64,000 bases of DNA from Pseudorhizobium flavum (GCF_902502825.2 NZ_LR723670.1:2232001-2296000); one strand, 5' to 3'. Counted from the stretch's first letter, positions 1 through 9,103 are shown. Notes: a model not told the origin generated them from the sequence alone. Numbers and translations are program-made.

Positions 1-667
1 GTTGAAAAGCCTCGACGACACCCTTCGTCCGCTGGTCAAAACTCCCATTGATCTCAACATCATAACCATAGAGGGAGAGCATGGACTGCAGGGCTTCGAT
101 GGGTTGTCCCACTTCGCCAAGCTGAAAGAACCGGCCGCCACCGATCGGCGCCGGTTGTACCCAGTGTCCTACCCCCTCGGCGTGAAGTCTTCCCCAGGGA
201 AAATTTTCTCCCGGATCGAGCTTGCGGATCGGCGCCACGTCGGAGTGAGCAAGGATCCGTTCCGGGGCAATCTGCCACCGCCGGCCGCAATCGCGACACA
301 ATCTAATCAAGGCATCGACCTGCGCCGTCGGGAATTCGGGAAGACCGGCCGGATGTCCGGCATTGGCGATCTCGATGCCGATAGAGGCGGAGTTAACATC
401 ACTTTCGCCGCCCCAGCAGCTCTTTCCCGCATGCCAGGCGCGCTCCGACTCCGGTACGAGCTGTACGATGCGTCCGTCTTCGTGGATGAAGTAGTGGCTC
501 GAGACCTGGCTGTCGGGATTGCAGAGCCACGACAAGGCCTGCTCGTGGTCCGGCATGCCGGTATAGTGCAGGACGATCACGTCTGGCTCACGCGCGCCGG
601 CGCGTGGCCCGAAATTCGGTGAGGGAATAACCGTTGCGCCGACATGGTCGGCAGCGAAGTGGTTCAT
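1..667 (-). CDS. ampD: N-acetylmuramoyl-L-alanine amidase, AmpD-like (partial, C-terminus off window)
   Basis: The reverse strand reads open from an ATG at 667 to the window edge (222 codons). It should hydrolyse the amide between 1,6-anhydro-N-acetylmuramic acid (or MurNAc) and the stem peptide during wall recycling. An Amidase_2 fold is visible: His34 in a VIVLHYTGM strand, a second zinc ligand in ILAHSDVAP, and the DP of KLDPGENFPW, matching the H/H/D zinc set of AmpD. After about residue 185 a peptidoglycan-binding-type segment begins (LGEVGQPIEALQSMLSLYGY) and runs off the edge. No signal peptide is seen, so a cytoplasmic recycling role is favoured. The start overlaps the upstream gene's stop as ATGA, so the two genes are translationally coupled. 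Confidence 0.9.
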   Translation of the reverse strand, partial: MNHFAADHVGATVIPSPNFGPRAGAREPDVIVLHYTGMPDHEQALSWLCNPDSQVSSHYFIHEDGRIVQLVPESERAWHAGKSCWGGESDVNSASIGIEIANAGHPAGLPEFPTAQVDALIRLCRDCGRRWQIAPERILAHSDVAPIRKLDPGENFPWGRLHAEGVGHWVQPAPIGGGRFFQLGEVGQPIEALQSMLSLYGYDVEINGSFDQRTKGVVEAFQ

Positions 668-1404
668 GCAGCGCGGCGCTCTTTCTCGATCGCGGCGAAG
701 GCCGCGTTGAGCGCTGCCATACGTTCATTGGCAGCGGCATGCAATGCTGCCGGCACGCCGCGTGCGATCAGGCGGTCGGGATGATGCTCAGAAGCCAGGC
801 GGCGATAGATCCGACGAATCTCGGAGAGTTCGTCCGTCGGCGACACGCCAAGCACCAGATAGGGATCGCGACCCTCCAGATGCACGTGACGGGCCATGAT
901 CCGCCGGAAATGCTCTTCGTCGATCCGGAAGATCTCCGCAATCCGCGCCAGGAAGGCTAGCTCCCCTTCATGCATCAGGCCATCGGCCTTGGCGATGTGA
1001 AACAGGCCGTCGATGACGTTCTCGAGCATCGGGCAGTTCTCGTCACCGCTGCCACAGAGGTTGGCGAGCTTGGAGGCATAGGCTTCAAAGCCCGCAATGT
1101 CCTGGCGCGCCAGGTTGTAGAGGCGCGCAACGTTGCGAGCCTCCTCTTCGGGAAAATCGAAGATCTGTCGGAAGGCGTCCACTTCCTTCTCGGTCACCAC
1201 GCCGTCTGCCTTCGCCATCTTGGCGGAGAGCGCGATGATGGCGACCGAGAACGAGACCTGGCGCCGCGTCTCGGGGTCACCTTCGAAGAGTGTCCGTATG
1301 GCTTCGACCACGCGCCCAAGCGCACTTCCGGCCGTATCGCCGATTGCGCCGAGGAGCCGGTCCCAAAGGGAAGAAATCTGGAAGCAGGAAAAATCGAAGA
1401 ACAT
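664..1404 (-). CDS. TerB/DnaJ-domain protein (DjlA-like co-chaperone)
   Basis: This 246-residue protein has a TerB-like helical region (about residues 45-165, with repeated KADG segments) and a C-terminal J-domain (about 175-240). The J-domain carries an intact HPD triad in SEHHPDRLI, needed to stimulate DnaK ATPase. This is the order seen in DjlA, but the N-terminal membrane helix of enterobacterial DjlA is not obvious here; the first 20 residues are only mildly hydrophobic. It sits directly upstream of, and overlaps by four bases, the AmpD-like amidase gene. An N-terminal start a few codons later is possible. The client process is unknown; envelope quality control is a guess from the neighbour. 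Confidence 0.82.
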   Translation of the reverse strand: MFFDFSCFQISSLWDRLLGAIGDTAGSALGRVVEAIRTLFEGDPETRRQVSFSVAIIALSAKMAKADGVVTEKEVDAFRQIFDFPEEEARNVARLYNLARQDIAGFEAYASKLANLCGSGDENCPMLENVIDGLFHIAKADGLMHEGELAFLARIAEIFRIDEEHFRRIMARHVHLEGRDPYLVLGVSPTDELSEIRRIYRRLASEHHPDRLIARGVPAALHAAANERMAALNAAFAAIEKERRAA

Positions 1405-1807
1405 ACGACAAATGACCAGATTACGGGCTCGGGTGCAAGATTGTCGGGTACCCGGAAAAGATTAAACTATGTTCATCTTTCCCGAACAGTACGCCTGATT
1501 CCTACAATCGCTGCCGCTTCACTTTCATGCACGGTTTCTAATTATTCACTCGGCAGAAGGTCTACGTGTTCAATGTGGAACTCATGCGTTTCGCGACATG
1601 CCTGCCTTTCGAACATGTACTACGGTGTTTATCCACAGCCGGATTACCCGCCGCCCGGGTTGAATCGATTAGATCGAAACGTCCGTCTCGCAAGACCTGC
1701 CGAACAGGCGGAAATATCGGTTTTTCTTGAATAATTCCCTTTACAGCCCCTTCGCTCTGCTCCATCCATTGCCCACTGCGGCCGAAGGCGATTGAAGGGA
1801 GAAGACG
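1405..1807. other. Intergenic region upstream of the phosphofructokinase gene
   Basis: This 403-base gap separates the divergent DnaJ-like and phosphofructokinase genes, so it should hold two promoters. No convincing coding region is seen. A short imperfect inverted repeat around AATCGATT at about 1662-1680 could be a regulator site, but it matches no consensus well. The only clear signal is the ribosome-binding stretch GGGAGAAGA just before the ATG at 1808. Confidence 0.4.
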
Positions 1808-3019
1808 ATGGCGAAACAAAAAGTGGCGATGCTGACTGCGGGCGGACTTGCGCCATGCCTGTCATCGGCCGTCGGTGGATTGATCGAGCGCTACACCGAT
1901 ATTGCGCCGGAGATCGAACTGATTGCCTACCGCTCCGGCTACCAGGGCCTGCTCAAGGGTGACCGGATCGACATCACCACGGACATCCGCGAGCGCGCCC
2001 ATCTGCTCCATCGCTATGGCGGGTCGCCGATCGGCAACAGCCGGGTCAAGCTCACCAATGCGGCGGACTGCGTGAAGCGCGGCCTTGTCAAGGAAGGCGC
2101 CAACCCGCTGCAGGTCGCAGCCGACCGCCTTGCGGAAGATGGCATCACCATTCTCCACACCATTGGCGGCGACGACACCAACACGACGGCCGCGGACCTC
2201 GCCGCATACCTCGCCGGCAATGGTTACGACCTGACCGTGGTCGGCCTGCCGAAAACGGTCGACAACGACATCGTGCCGATCCGGCAGTCCCTGGGCGCCT
2301 GGACGGCTGCGGAGGTCGGCGCCCATTTCTTCGACCATGTCAGCAATGAACAGAGTGCCGCACCGCGGACCCTTGTCATCCACGAGGTCATGGGCCGGCA
2401 TTGCGGGTGGCTGACAGCGGCCACGGCGCGCAAGTACATCCAGCGTACCGAGCACAATGAATATGTCGAGCAGTTGATGATGAACACGTCGATGAAGAAC
2501 ATCGACGGCATTTACCTGCCGGAAATGGCCTTCGATCTGGAAGCCGAGGCAGACCGCCTGCGCCGGATCATGGACGAGCGCGGATACGTGACGCTCTTCG
2601 TCTCCGAAGGCGCCTGCCTCGACGCGATCGTGGCAGAGCGCGAAGCATCCGGCGAAGAGGTCAAGCGCGATGCATTCGGCCACGTGAAGATCGACACCAT
2701 CAACGTCGGCAACTGGTTCCAGAAGCACTTCGCATCCCTTCTCCATGCGGAACGCTCGATGGTCCAGAAGTCGGGCTACTTCGCCCGCTCGGCGCCCGCC
2801 AATCCCGGCGACCTGCGCCTCATCCAGAGCATGGTGGACCTTGCGGTCGATAGTGCGCTGGACAAGGTCTCCGGCGTGACGGGTCACGACGAGGGCCAGG
2901 AGGGGCGGTTGAGGACGATCGAATTTCCCCGAATTAAGGGTGGAAAACACTTCGATCTGTCGGCAAAGTGGTTTGGCGAGGTGATGGATTTCATCGGTCA
3001 GCCTTTTCGGACCGCCTGA
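1808..3019 (+). CDS. pfp: Pyrophosphate-dependent 6-phosphofructokinase
   Basis: This 403-residue PfkA-superfamily enzyme interconverts fructose 6-phosphate and fructose 1,6-bisphosphate using PPi. Two signatures mark the PPi-dependent type. GGDDTNT (about residue 120) has Asp where ATP-dependent enzymes have Gly. PKTVDND (about 147-153) has the lysine that favours PPi. The substrate-contacting MGRHCGWL segment is also present (about residue 195). The start has a strong GGGAGAAGA ribosome-binding site. Many rhizobia lack ATP-dependent phosphofructokinase and route sugars through the Entner-Doudoroff pathway, so this reversible enzyme may act mainly in gluconeogenesis or the pentose phosphate cycle. 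Confidence 0.93.
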   Translation: MAKQKVAMLTAGGLAPCLSSAVGGLIERYTDIAPEIELIAYRSGYQGLLKGDRIDITTDIRERAHLLHRYGGSPIGNSRVKLTNAADCVKRGLVKEGANPLQVAADRLAEDGITILHTIGGDDTNTTAADLAAYLAGNGYDLTVVGLPKTVDNDIVPIRQSLGAWTAAEVGAHFFDHVSNEQSAAPRTLVIHEVMGRHCGWLTAATARKYIQRTEHNEYVEQLMMNTSMKNIDGIYLPEMAFDLEAEADRLRRIMDERGYVTLFVSEGACLDAIVAEREASGEEVKRDAFGHVKIDTINVGNWFQKHFASLLHAERSMVQKSGYFARSAPANPGDLRLIQSMVDLAVDSALDKVSGVTGHDEGQEGRLRTIEFPRIKGGKHFDLSAKWFGEVMDFIGQPFRTA

Positions 3020-3055
3020 TAGCCCTACCTCCGACAGAAGCCTCGGGAGGACGCA

Positions 3056-3691
3056 ATGACGATCGAGACATGGATGGCCTTTTGCGCTGCCACGTTGGCG
3101 TTCGTCCTCCTGCCCGGCCCGCTCGCAAGCCTGGTCGCCCGCTACGCCCTGAACAAGGGCCGCTGGACCGCGCTGGTCACCGTTCCTGCGGTGTCACTGG
3201 GGTTGGGTGCAGCCTTCGCAGTTGCGGGACTACCCATCCTGATTGTCGCCACGGCGCTGCCCGGCGCAGTCGAGCCTCTCGCCTGGCTCGGCCTCGCCTA
3301 TCTCATGCTCTATGCCGTCTGGTCCTTCCAGGAGCCGGCAGCCCGCGGACGGCGTGCGGCCAATGACAACCTACCGGAACAGGAGCGGCTTGCGACCTTC
3401 GTTCATCTGGTGCGGATTCCCCTCAGGACGGCGCGCTATGTCGTGGCGCTGGCTGCCCTGCTCGTCCAGTTTGCTGCACCAGTGTCGGGCAATATGGCGG
3501 TGCTGATGGAGATGCAGGCGTTGTTCCTGATCGCAGCGGCGGCCGGATGCCTCGTCCATGTGATCTATCCCGGTTGGGCGCTCGAGCGCATTCGCCGGCC
3601 CGCCCTGCCGGGACCAGCCTCGCACAAGATGCACACGCGATTTATCGCACGGCGTGCCGTGACCGCCGGTTATCGGCGTATTGCAGCCTGA
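3056..3691 (+). CDS. LysE/RhtB-type membrane exporter
   Basis: This 211-residue protein is mostly hydrophobic helices. It carries the early Pro-Gly-Pro motif (residues 20-22, FVLLPGPLASLVARYAL) typical of LysE/RhtB amino-acid or metabolite exporters, followed by a glycine-rich second helix. A basic hydrophilic loop lies near residues 95-120 and the last 30 residues are strongly basic. The start has a GGGAGGACGCA ribosome-binding site. The substrate cannot be told. It follows pfp by 36 bases and could be cotranscribed with it. Confidence 0.7.
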   Translation: MTIETWMAFCAATLAFVLLPGPLASLVARYALNKGRWTALVTVPAVSLGLGAAFAVAGLPILIVATALPGAVEPLAWLGLAYLMLYAVWSFQEPAARGRRAANDNLPEQERLATFVHLVRIPLRTARYVVALAALLVQFAAPVSGNMAVLMEMQALFLIAAAAGCLVHVIYPGWALERIRRPALPGPASHKMHTRFIARRAVTAGYRRIAA

Positions 3692-3783
3692 TATCTTGCC
3701 CGCCCAGGGGCAATCAGTTAATGAAATTGTTAGTTCGGCGACGTCGGGGCGGCGGGGACGACAAGAATGATGGAAGCGACCCA

Positions 3784-4827
3784 ATGGCGATCAACCGATT
3801 TCTGAGCCGCACGGCACTGGCCACCCTTGCCGTGACGGCGGCGCTTGCCAGCTGTTCCAGCGTCGAACCGCCGCCCGGCAAGACCGCACGAGTGGGCATA
3901 CCCTCCCCGGACGATGGCACCCCGGATCCGGCGCTTTATACCGCGCAGGCGATGAGCGAAGTCGCAGCCGCCTCCGAGGGGGCGGCCATGCCCGACGCAC
4001 CTCTGGCCAAGACCGGACGCATCCATATCGCCGTACCCGACAGCCCTTCCGTCGCCTCGATCCAGACCGCAGCAATGGCCTCGCCGGAGATGGCTCCCCA
4101 AGTTGCCTATGCCGCCATCAATCCGGTCGCCACAACAACAGCTGCCGCTGCCCTGCAGACGGTAGCGCTTCCGGCCGGTCAGGCTGTCGGCGCTTCAACG
4201 GCGAACCTGCTTGCGCCACCCGCCTCCGCCGAGCCGCTGGCCGCCCCGACGTCCGAGCTCCGCACACAGGCCTTGGCGGCGGATGAAGACGAGCTGACGC
4301 CGGACATGCAGGCGCTGCAGGCGGCGATTCCGATCCCGCGGCCGGACATCGCCGCGACCGCCTATGCCGCGAAGCCCTCGCAGCCGGCTGCTCTTGCGAC
4401 GCTGCAGGCCGTAGACACCCGCACGCAGTTCCCGCCCGCACCCGGCGAACCTCTACCCGGGACGGCGTCCGCGAGCCCGCCGGAGATTTCTGCGCTCATC
4501 AAGCGCTATGCCGGAATCTATGGCGTTCCCGAATCCCTCATCCATCGGGTCGTTCACCGGGAGAGCCGCTACAACCCCAAGGCCTACCACAAGAACGGCT
4601 ACTGGGGTCTCATGCAGATCAAGTACGCGACCGCGAAGTCCATGGGCTATTCCGGTCCACCAGAAGGCCTGCTCGATGCCGAAACGAACATCAAGTACGC
4701 GACAAAGTACCTGCGCGGCGCTTGGCTCGTCGCCGACAACAGCAACGACAGTGCGATCCGCCTATACGCGCGTGGCTACTACTACGACGCCAAGCGCAAG
4801 GGCATGCTGCACGTCCTGCAGCAGTAG
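3784..4827 (+). CDS. Lytic transglycosylase, SLT-domain lipoprotein
   Basis: The start chosen gives a lipoprotein signal peptide ending in LAS-Cys (about residue 22). Longer in-frame starts would put a basic tail before it, and this ATG has a GGAAG ribosome-binding site. A low-complexity Ala/Pro linker of over 200 residues follows. The C-terminal 110 residues are an SLT (goose-lysozyme-like) domain with the catalytic glutamate in HRESRYNP (about residue 260), the substrate-groove GLMQI motif and a NIKYATKYL helix. The product should cleave glycan strands to 1,6-anhydro-muropeptides at the outer membrane. It ends one base before the stop of the convergent serine hydrolase gene, with no terminator between. 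Confidence 0.88.
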   Translation: MAINRFLSRTALATLAVTAALASCSSVEPPPGKTARVGIPSPDDGTPDPALYTAQAMSEVAAASEGAAMPDAPLAKTGRIHIAVPDSPSVASIQTAAMASPEMAPQVAYAAINPVATTTAAAALQTVALPAGQAVGASTANLLAPPASAEPLAAPTSELRTQALAADEDELTPDMQALQAAIPIPRPDIAATAYAAKPSQPAALATLQAVDTRTQFPPAPGEPLPGTASASPPEISALIKRYAGIYGVPESLIHRVVHRESRYNPKAYHKNGYWGLMQIKYATAKSMGYSGPPEGLLDAETNIKYATKYLRGAWLVADNSNDSAIRLYARGYYYDAKRKGMLHVLQQ

Positions 4828-6165
4828 CTATTCGCTGAGCCGGACAACCTCTCGTACCAGGCGGAGGACCTCATAGCCGTCGCGCCGCGGCGTGAGCCCA
4901 AGCCGGACCACTGCGATGTTGCGCGAAGGCATCACTGCGATCGTCTGGCCGTCATGTCCCTGTAGGAAGAAGGTGTCACCAGGCAGTCCCGCCGCATCTC
5001 TTCCCGCCAGCCACGTCTGCATCATCGAGTAACGCCCCTCCGAAGTGGCGTTGGGCTCCGACATCCGGGCGACGAATCCCTCCGGAAGCAGGCGCTCGCC
5101 GCCCCAGACGCCATCCTGAAGCAGGAAGAGTGCAAAACGGGCCCAGTCCCTCGCCGTCGCATACATGTAGGAACTGCCAACGAACGTACCCTTAGCATCC
5201 GTTTCCATGACCGCGCTCTCCATGCCCAACGGATCGAAGAGCGCTTCGCGCGGATAGGCCAGCGCCGCAGATGGCGTTCCGGCACGGTCCATCCAGATGC
5301 GCGAGATCAGCACGGCGCTCCCGGAGGAATAGTTGAAGCGCGTGCCCGGCTCGGCCACCAGCGGCGCATCGGCGGCAAAGGCCGCCATGTCCGGCTCCAG
5401 GTACAGCATGCGCGTCACGTCGGTGACAGCGCCATAGTTCTCATTCGAGGCCAGACCATCCTCCATGGCCAGCAACTGCGCGAGTGTGATCTCGCCCCGT
5501 TCGTCGCCGCGCCACTGCGGAAGGAGCGCCCTATCGGACAGCGAGAGGCGTCCTTGCCGGATCAGCGTGCCGACGATGGCCGCATTGACCGTCTTCGTCA
5601 TCGACCAGCCGAGCAGCGGCGTCTCAGGCGAGAAGCCCTGCCCATAGACTTCTCCCGCGACTTTTCCGCTCCTGACCACGACGACCGCCCGCATACCTGG
5701 GCCAGTCAAAGCACTGTCAGAGAGAAGCCTCGCAATCGCCAGATCCGACTCAACTTGTTCTCCGGCGGGCCAAGGAGTTGGTGCATCCGATAGCGCAGCC
5801 GTCGGGTTCGGCAGGGAAAGGTTGGACACCTCGCCTTCTGGCGCCACAGCGCATCCGAGCCCATTGCGGTAGACCGCCTCGTTGGCGGCGAACAGACCGA
5901 GCAACGACGCCCTCACCCGCCGCTCCGTCCCATCCACCTCCATCAACCGCAGCAGAGGATGCCCGGGCGCCTGGACATCGACGGCAAGCACGTCTTCGGC
6001 GTCGCGCCCGGCAATGAACAGGTTCGAGCAGACGATCTTCGCCGAGTATCCGGCTCCCACACGAAGCAAGGCCGGTGGTGCGAGGTAAAGCCAGAGCGCG
6101 ACGCCCGCCACCACAAGGACAGCAAGCACGCCGACAATCTTCCCCACCTGGCGCAGACGTCGCAT
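4828..6165 (-). CDS. Serine hydrolase, class C beta-lactamase-like family
   Basis: One N-terminal transmembrane helix (about residues 8-28) precedes a beta-lactamase/penicillin-binding-like domain. The nucleophile motif SxxK is seen as GWSMTKTVNAAIVG (about residue 188), a tyrosine motif as FNYSSGSA, and a late QGHDGQ where the KTG-type box would be. The start at 6165 was chosen because AGGAG lies seven bases upstream; in-frame ATGs at 6192 and 6252 lack such a site and add a basic tail. Such proteins may be esterases, D-amino peptidases or carboxypeptidases rather than true beta-lactamases. It is convergent with the SLT lipoprotein gene and divergent from btaA. Confidence 0.8.
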   Translation of the reverse strand: MRRLRQVGKIVGVLAVLVVAGVALWLYLAPPALLRVGAGYSAKIVCSNLFIAGRDAEDVLAVDVQAPGHPLLRLMEVDGTERRVRASLLGLFAANEAVYRNGLGCAVAPEGEVSNLSLPNPTAALSDAPTPWPAGEQVESDLAIARLLSDSALTGPGMRAVVVVRSGKVAGEVYGQGFSPETPLLGWSMTKTVNAAIVGTLIRQGRLSLSDRALLPQWRGDERGEITLAQLLAMEDGLASNENYGAVTDVTRMLYLEPDMAAFAADAPLVAEPGTRFNYSSGSAVLISRIWMDRAGTPSAALAYPREALFDPLGMESAVMETDAKGTFVGSSYMYATARDWARFALFLLQDGVWGGERLLPEGFVARMSEPNATSEGRYSMMQTWLAGRDAAGLPGDTFFLQGHDGQTIAVMPSRNIAVVRLGLTPRRDGYEVLRLVREVVRLSE

Positions 6166-6245
6166 CCACCGTCTCCTCTTCTGGTCCGACATGCAAGCAG
6201 CAAACGTTCTCCGGCGAAAGGGGCCTCGGAAGTTAGCCACAACAG

Positions 6246-6263
6246 TCGTCATCTACCTGTTGC
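6246..6263 (+). promoter_or_regulatory. Candidate PHO box upstream of btaA
   Basis: TCGTCAT-CTAC-CTGTTGC resembles the rhizobial PhoB box CTGTCAT-N4-CTGTCAT with the right 11-base period and 9 of 14 half-site bases. It lies 43 bases before the btaA start. Betaine-lipid synthesis is PhoB-controlled in Sinorhizobium meliloti, which makes a box here expected, but the match itself is degenerate. Confidence 0.38.
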
Positions 6264-6306
6264 ACGCGCGGGCTATTGGACGGCATCGCCAAGGGTGGGG
6301 ATAGAG

Positions 6307-7554
6307 ATGGCCCATGTAACTCACGACGCAGGCTATGTTCGCAACAAGCGGCTCAGGGACGCGCTCCTGCAGCACAGCCCCCTCAGCCGGAAGGGCTTTT
6401 CAGAGCGACTGTTCGGCATTCTGTTCTCCGGTCTCGTCTACCCGCAGATCTGGGAAGACCCGGACGTGGACATGGCGGCGATGGAGCTGACGTCGGGCCA
6501 TCGCCTCGTCACCATCGGCTCCGGTGGCTGCAACGTCCTCGCCTATCTCAGCCGGTCACCCGGCCGGATCGATGTGGTGGATCTCAACCTGCATCACATC
6601 GGGCTCAACCGGCTGAAGCTTGCGGCCTTCCGTCACTTGCCTTCGCGGGCCGACGTCGTGCGGATGTTCGGAATGGAGAATGTTCGCAGCAACAGCGCAT
6701 CATTCGACATTTTTCTCGCACCCAATCTCGATCCGCAGACCCGTTCTTACTGGGAACGGCGCCGTTGGAATGGGCATCGCCGCATCGACGCCTTCGACCG
6801 GAACATCTATCGCAGCGGCCTACTCGGGCGCTTCATCGCCACAGGTCACCTGCTCGCCCGCCTTCACGGGGTAGACCTGACCGAATTTTCCAAGACGCGT
6901 TCGCTACGCGAACAGCGGCTCTTCTTCGATACGCAGATCGCGCCACTTTTCGACAAGCCCCTGATACGCTGGCTGACCAGCCGCAAAAGCTCACTCTTCG
7001 GCCTCGGCATCCCTCCGCAGCAGTATGACGAACTTGCCCGCAGCAGCGAGGACCGCACCATGGCACCGATCCTGCGCCAGCGGCTGGAAAAGCTCGCATG
7101 CCACTTTCCGCTGCGCGACAATTATTTCGCCTGGCAGGCCTTTGCTCGTCGCTATCCCGAAAAGGGCGAGGGCTGCCCGCCGACATATCTCCGCCCGGAA
7201 AACTATCTCACCATCCGGGAGAATGTGGACAGCGTGGCTGTCCATCATGCGAGCGTCACCGAACTTCTCGCCAGGAAGCCAGCGGCCTCGGTCGATAGGT
7301 ATGTTCTTCTCGATGCGCAGGACTGGATGACGGACGACCAGTTGAACGAACTCTGGGCGGAAATAGGACGGACCGCGGCGCCGGGTGCACGGGTGATCTT
7401 CCGGACCGCCGGCGAGCCCAGCATCCTGGAAGGGCGGGTTCACGGCGCGATCCTGCGTCGCTGGGTCTATCTGAGCGACAGGTCGCAGGAACTGACGCTT
7501 CAGGACCGGTCGGCGATCTACGGAGGCTTCCACATCTACGAGTTGCGCGGATGA
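6307..7554 (+). CDS. btaA: S-adenosylmethionine:diacylglycerol 3-amino-3-carboxypropyltransferase
   Basis: This 415-residue protein matches BtaA, which moves the aminocarboxypropyl group of S-adenosylmethionine to diacylglycerol, giving diacylglyceryl-homoserine, the first step to the betaine lipid DGTS. Visible family features are YPQIWEDPDVDM near residue 40, the SAM-site VTIGSGGCNVLAYL (about residues 67-80) with VVDLNLHHIGLNRLKL after it, and a C-terminal Rossmann-like half with YVLLDAQDWM. The start at 6307 fits a GGTGGGGATAGAG ribosome-binding region. btaB follows with an ATGA overlap. DGTS replaces phospholipids under phosphate limitation in rhizobia, and a candidate PHO box lies just upstream. 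Confidence 0.93.
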   Translation: MAHVTHDAGYVRNKRLRDALLQHSPLSRKGFSERLFGILFSGLVYPQIWEDPDVDMAAMELTSGHRLVTIGSGGCNVLAYLSRSPGRIDVVDLNLHHIGLNRLKLAAFRHLPSRADVVRMFGMENVRSNSASFDIFLAPNLDPQTRSYWERRRWNGHRRIDAFDRNIYRSGLLGRFIATGHLLARLHGVDLTEFSKTRSLREQRLFFDTQIAPLFDKPLIRWLTSRKSSLFGLGIPPQQYDELARSSEDRTMAPILRQRLEKLACHFPLRDNYFAWQAFARRYPEKGEGCPPTYLRPENYLTIRENVDSVAVHHASVTELLARKPAASVDRYVLLDAQDWMTDDQLNELWAEIGRTAAPGARVIFRTAGEPSILEGRVHGAILRRWVYLSDRSQELTLQDRSAIYGGFHIYELRG

Positions 7555-8219
7555 CGGAAACTGAGGCCCGGCAGGAAGATGCTTCGCACGCCGTGCGCAT
7601 GGATCGCATGTACCGCCACCAGCGGCACATCTATGATCTCACGCGCAAATACTACCTCCTGGGCCGTGACCGGGCCATCGAAGGTTTGCAGCTGCCTTCC
7701 GGGGGGCGCCTGCTGGAGGTGGGATGCGGCACCGGTCGCAACCTCCTTGCCGCTCATCGCCGCTACCCTGACGCCCGTCTGTACGGGCTCGACATCTCCG
7801 CCGAGATGCTCGCCAGCGCCCGCCGACACTTCGAGGACAGGGCTATCCATCCCGGATTCTTGCGCGCCGACGCCACCCGTTTCAGCCCGGCTGACTTCGG
7901 TACGGATGGTTTCGATCGCGTGCTGATCTCCTACGCCCTCTCAATGATCCCCGATTGGGAGGGCGCGATCGATATCGGCATCGCGGCCCTTGCCCCCTGC
8001 GGCTCCCTACACATCGTCGATTTCGGCCAGCAGGAAGGTCTTCCCCGCTGGTTCCGGTCGTTCCTCGTCGGGTGGCTGAGACGCTTCCACGTGACGCCCC
8101 GAGACGGTTTGCAGAGGGCACTGGAGGAAAGGCTGGAGCAAGCCGACGCCGACATGATCTTCGAAGAGATCTTCGGCGGCTATGCCTGGCACGCGATCCT
8201 GCGAAAGCGCGGCGGCTGA
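7551..8219 (+). CDS. btaB: Diacylglyceryl-homoserine N-methyltransferase
   Basis: This 222-residue class I SAM-dependent methyltransferase has motif I LLEVGCGTGRNLL (about residues 54-66), an acidic strand end GLDISAEML, and SLHIVDFGQQ after motif III. Next to btaA, with a four-base overlap, it should trimethylate diacylglyceryl-homoserine to the betaine lipid DGTS. The N-terminus (MYRHQRHIYDLTRKYYLLGRD) is typical of this enzyme. No separate promoter is needed. Confidence 0.92.
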   Translation: MTETEARQEDASHAVRMDRMYRHQRHIYDLTRKYYLLGRDRAIEGLQLPSGGRLLEVGCGTGRNLLAAHRRYPDARLYGLDISAEMLASARRHFEDRAIHPGFLRADATRFSPADFGTDGFDRVLISYALSMIPDWEGAIDIGIAALAPCGSLHIVDFGQQEGLPRWFRSFLVGWLRRFHVTPRDGLQRALEERLEQADADMIFEEIFGGYAWHAILRKRGG

Positions 8220-8314
8220 CGACCTCCCTTGCCAGCGGACGCATTTTGCGGCGTTATGTGGCGCGAGAATAGAACCGCAGGACCGCTCCGGCGCCGCCTG
8301 ACAAAGCAGACGGA

Positions 8315-9103
8315 ATGCGCATGTACCGGCTCCCTCTCGTGCTCCTGACGGCGGCGCTCCTGCTCAGCGGTTGCACGGTCGCCGCCTATGACGCGCTCAG
8401 CACCGACTCGATCGCGAAGCCGCGTTTCGGGGACAACGATCCTGTCGATTTCGGACAGCGGCACCCGCACCTGCATGACGTTCATGGCATCGACGTTTCC
8501 AAGTGGAACGGCGAGATCGACTGGCAGGCAGCGCGGAAGTCCGGTGTCGCCTTTGCGTTCATCAAGGCCACGGAAGGCAAGGACCGGGTGGATTCGAGTT
8601 TCGAGCGCAACTGGCGTGGCGCGGCTGCTGCGGGCCTTCCGCACGCGCCCTACCACTTCTACTATTTCTGTTCAACTGCCGACGAACAGGCGGACTGGTT
8701 CATCCGCAACGTGCCCAAGTCAGCCGTGCGCCTGCCCCCCGTTCTGGATGCAGAATGGAACCACGCCTCCCCCACCTGTAAGCTGCGACCGCCGCCCGCC
8801 ACGGTCCGTGCCTCCCTGCAGCGCTTCATAGACCGGATCGAGGCCCATTACGGCAAGCGGCCGATCATCTACACCACCGTCGACTTCCACCGGGACAATC
8901 TCGTCGGCCATTTCGACGACTACCACTTCTGGGTCCGCTCCACCGCGGCGCACCCGGAGGACATCTATGCGTCGAGAACCTGGGCGTTCTGGCAGTACAC
9001 CGCCACCGGCGTGGTGCCAGGCGTCAATGGCAATACGGACATCAATGTCTTTGCGGGAACGCAGAAGAATTGGCAGGCTTGGGTCGCTTCGGTGACCGAC
9101 TGA
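8315..9103 (+). CDS. GH25 (lysozyme-like) muramidase lipoprotein
   Basis: This 262-residue protein starts with a lipoprotein signal (LLLSG-Cys, Cys about residue 20) and carries a full glycoside hydrolase family 25 barrel. Seen are GIDVSKWNGEIDW at the first strand with its catalytic Asp, FAFIKATEG, PPVLDAEWNH with the Asp/Glu pair of the active site, and the closing WAFWQYTATG and GNTDINVF strands. It should cleave the MurNAc-GlcNAc bond of peptidoglycan, probably from the periplasmic face of a membrane. An alternative start lies two codons inside. It stands between btaB and another peptidoglycan lyase. Confidence 0.88.
   Translation: MRMYRLPLVLLTAALLLSGCTVAAYDALSTDSIAKPRFGDNDPVDFGQRHPHLHDVHGIDVSKWNGEIDWQAARKSGVAFAFIKATEGKDRVDSSFERNWRGAAAAGLPHAPYHFYYFCSTADEQADWFIRNVPKSAVRLPPVLDAEWNHASPTCKLRPPPATVRASLQRFIDRIEAHYGKRPIIYTTVDFHRDNLVGHFDDYHFWVRSTAAHPEDIYASRTWAFWQYTATGVVPGVNGNTDINVFAGTQKNWQAWVASVTD

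Noticed and set aside
1440..1490. LexA/SOS-type box (GTTC...GAAC near 1469-1485)
   Set aside because: The spacing is nine and the halves are inverted; alphaproteobacterial LexA boxes are direct GTTC-N7-GTTC.
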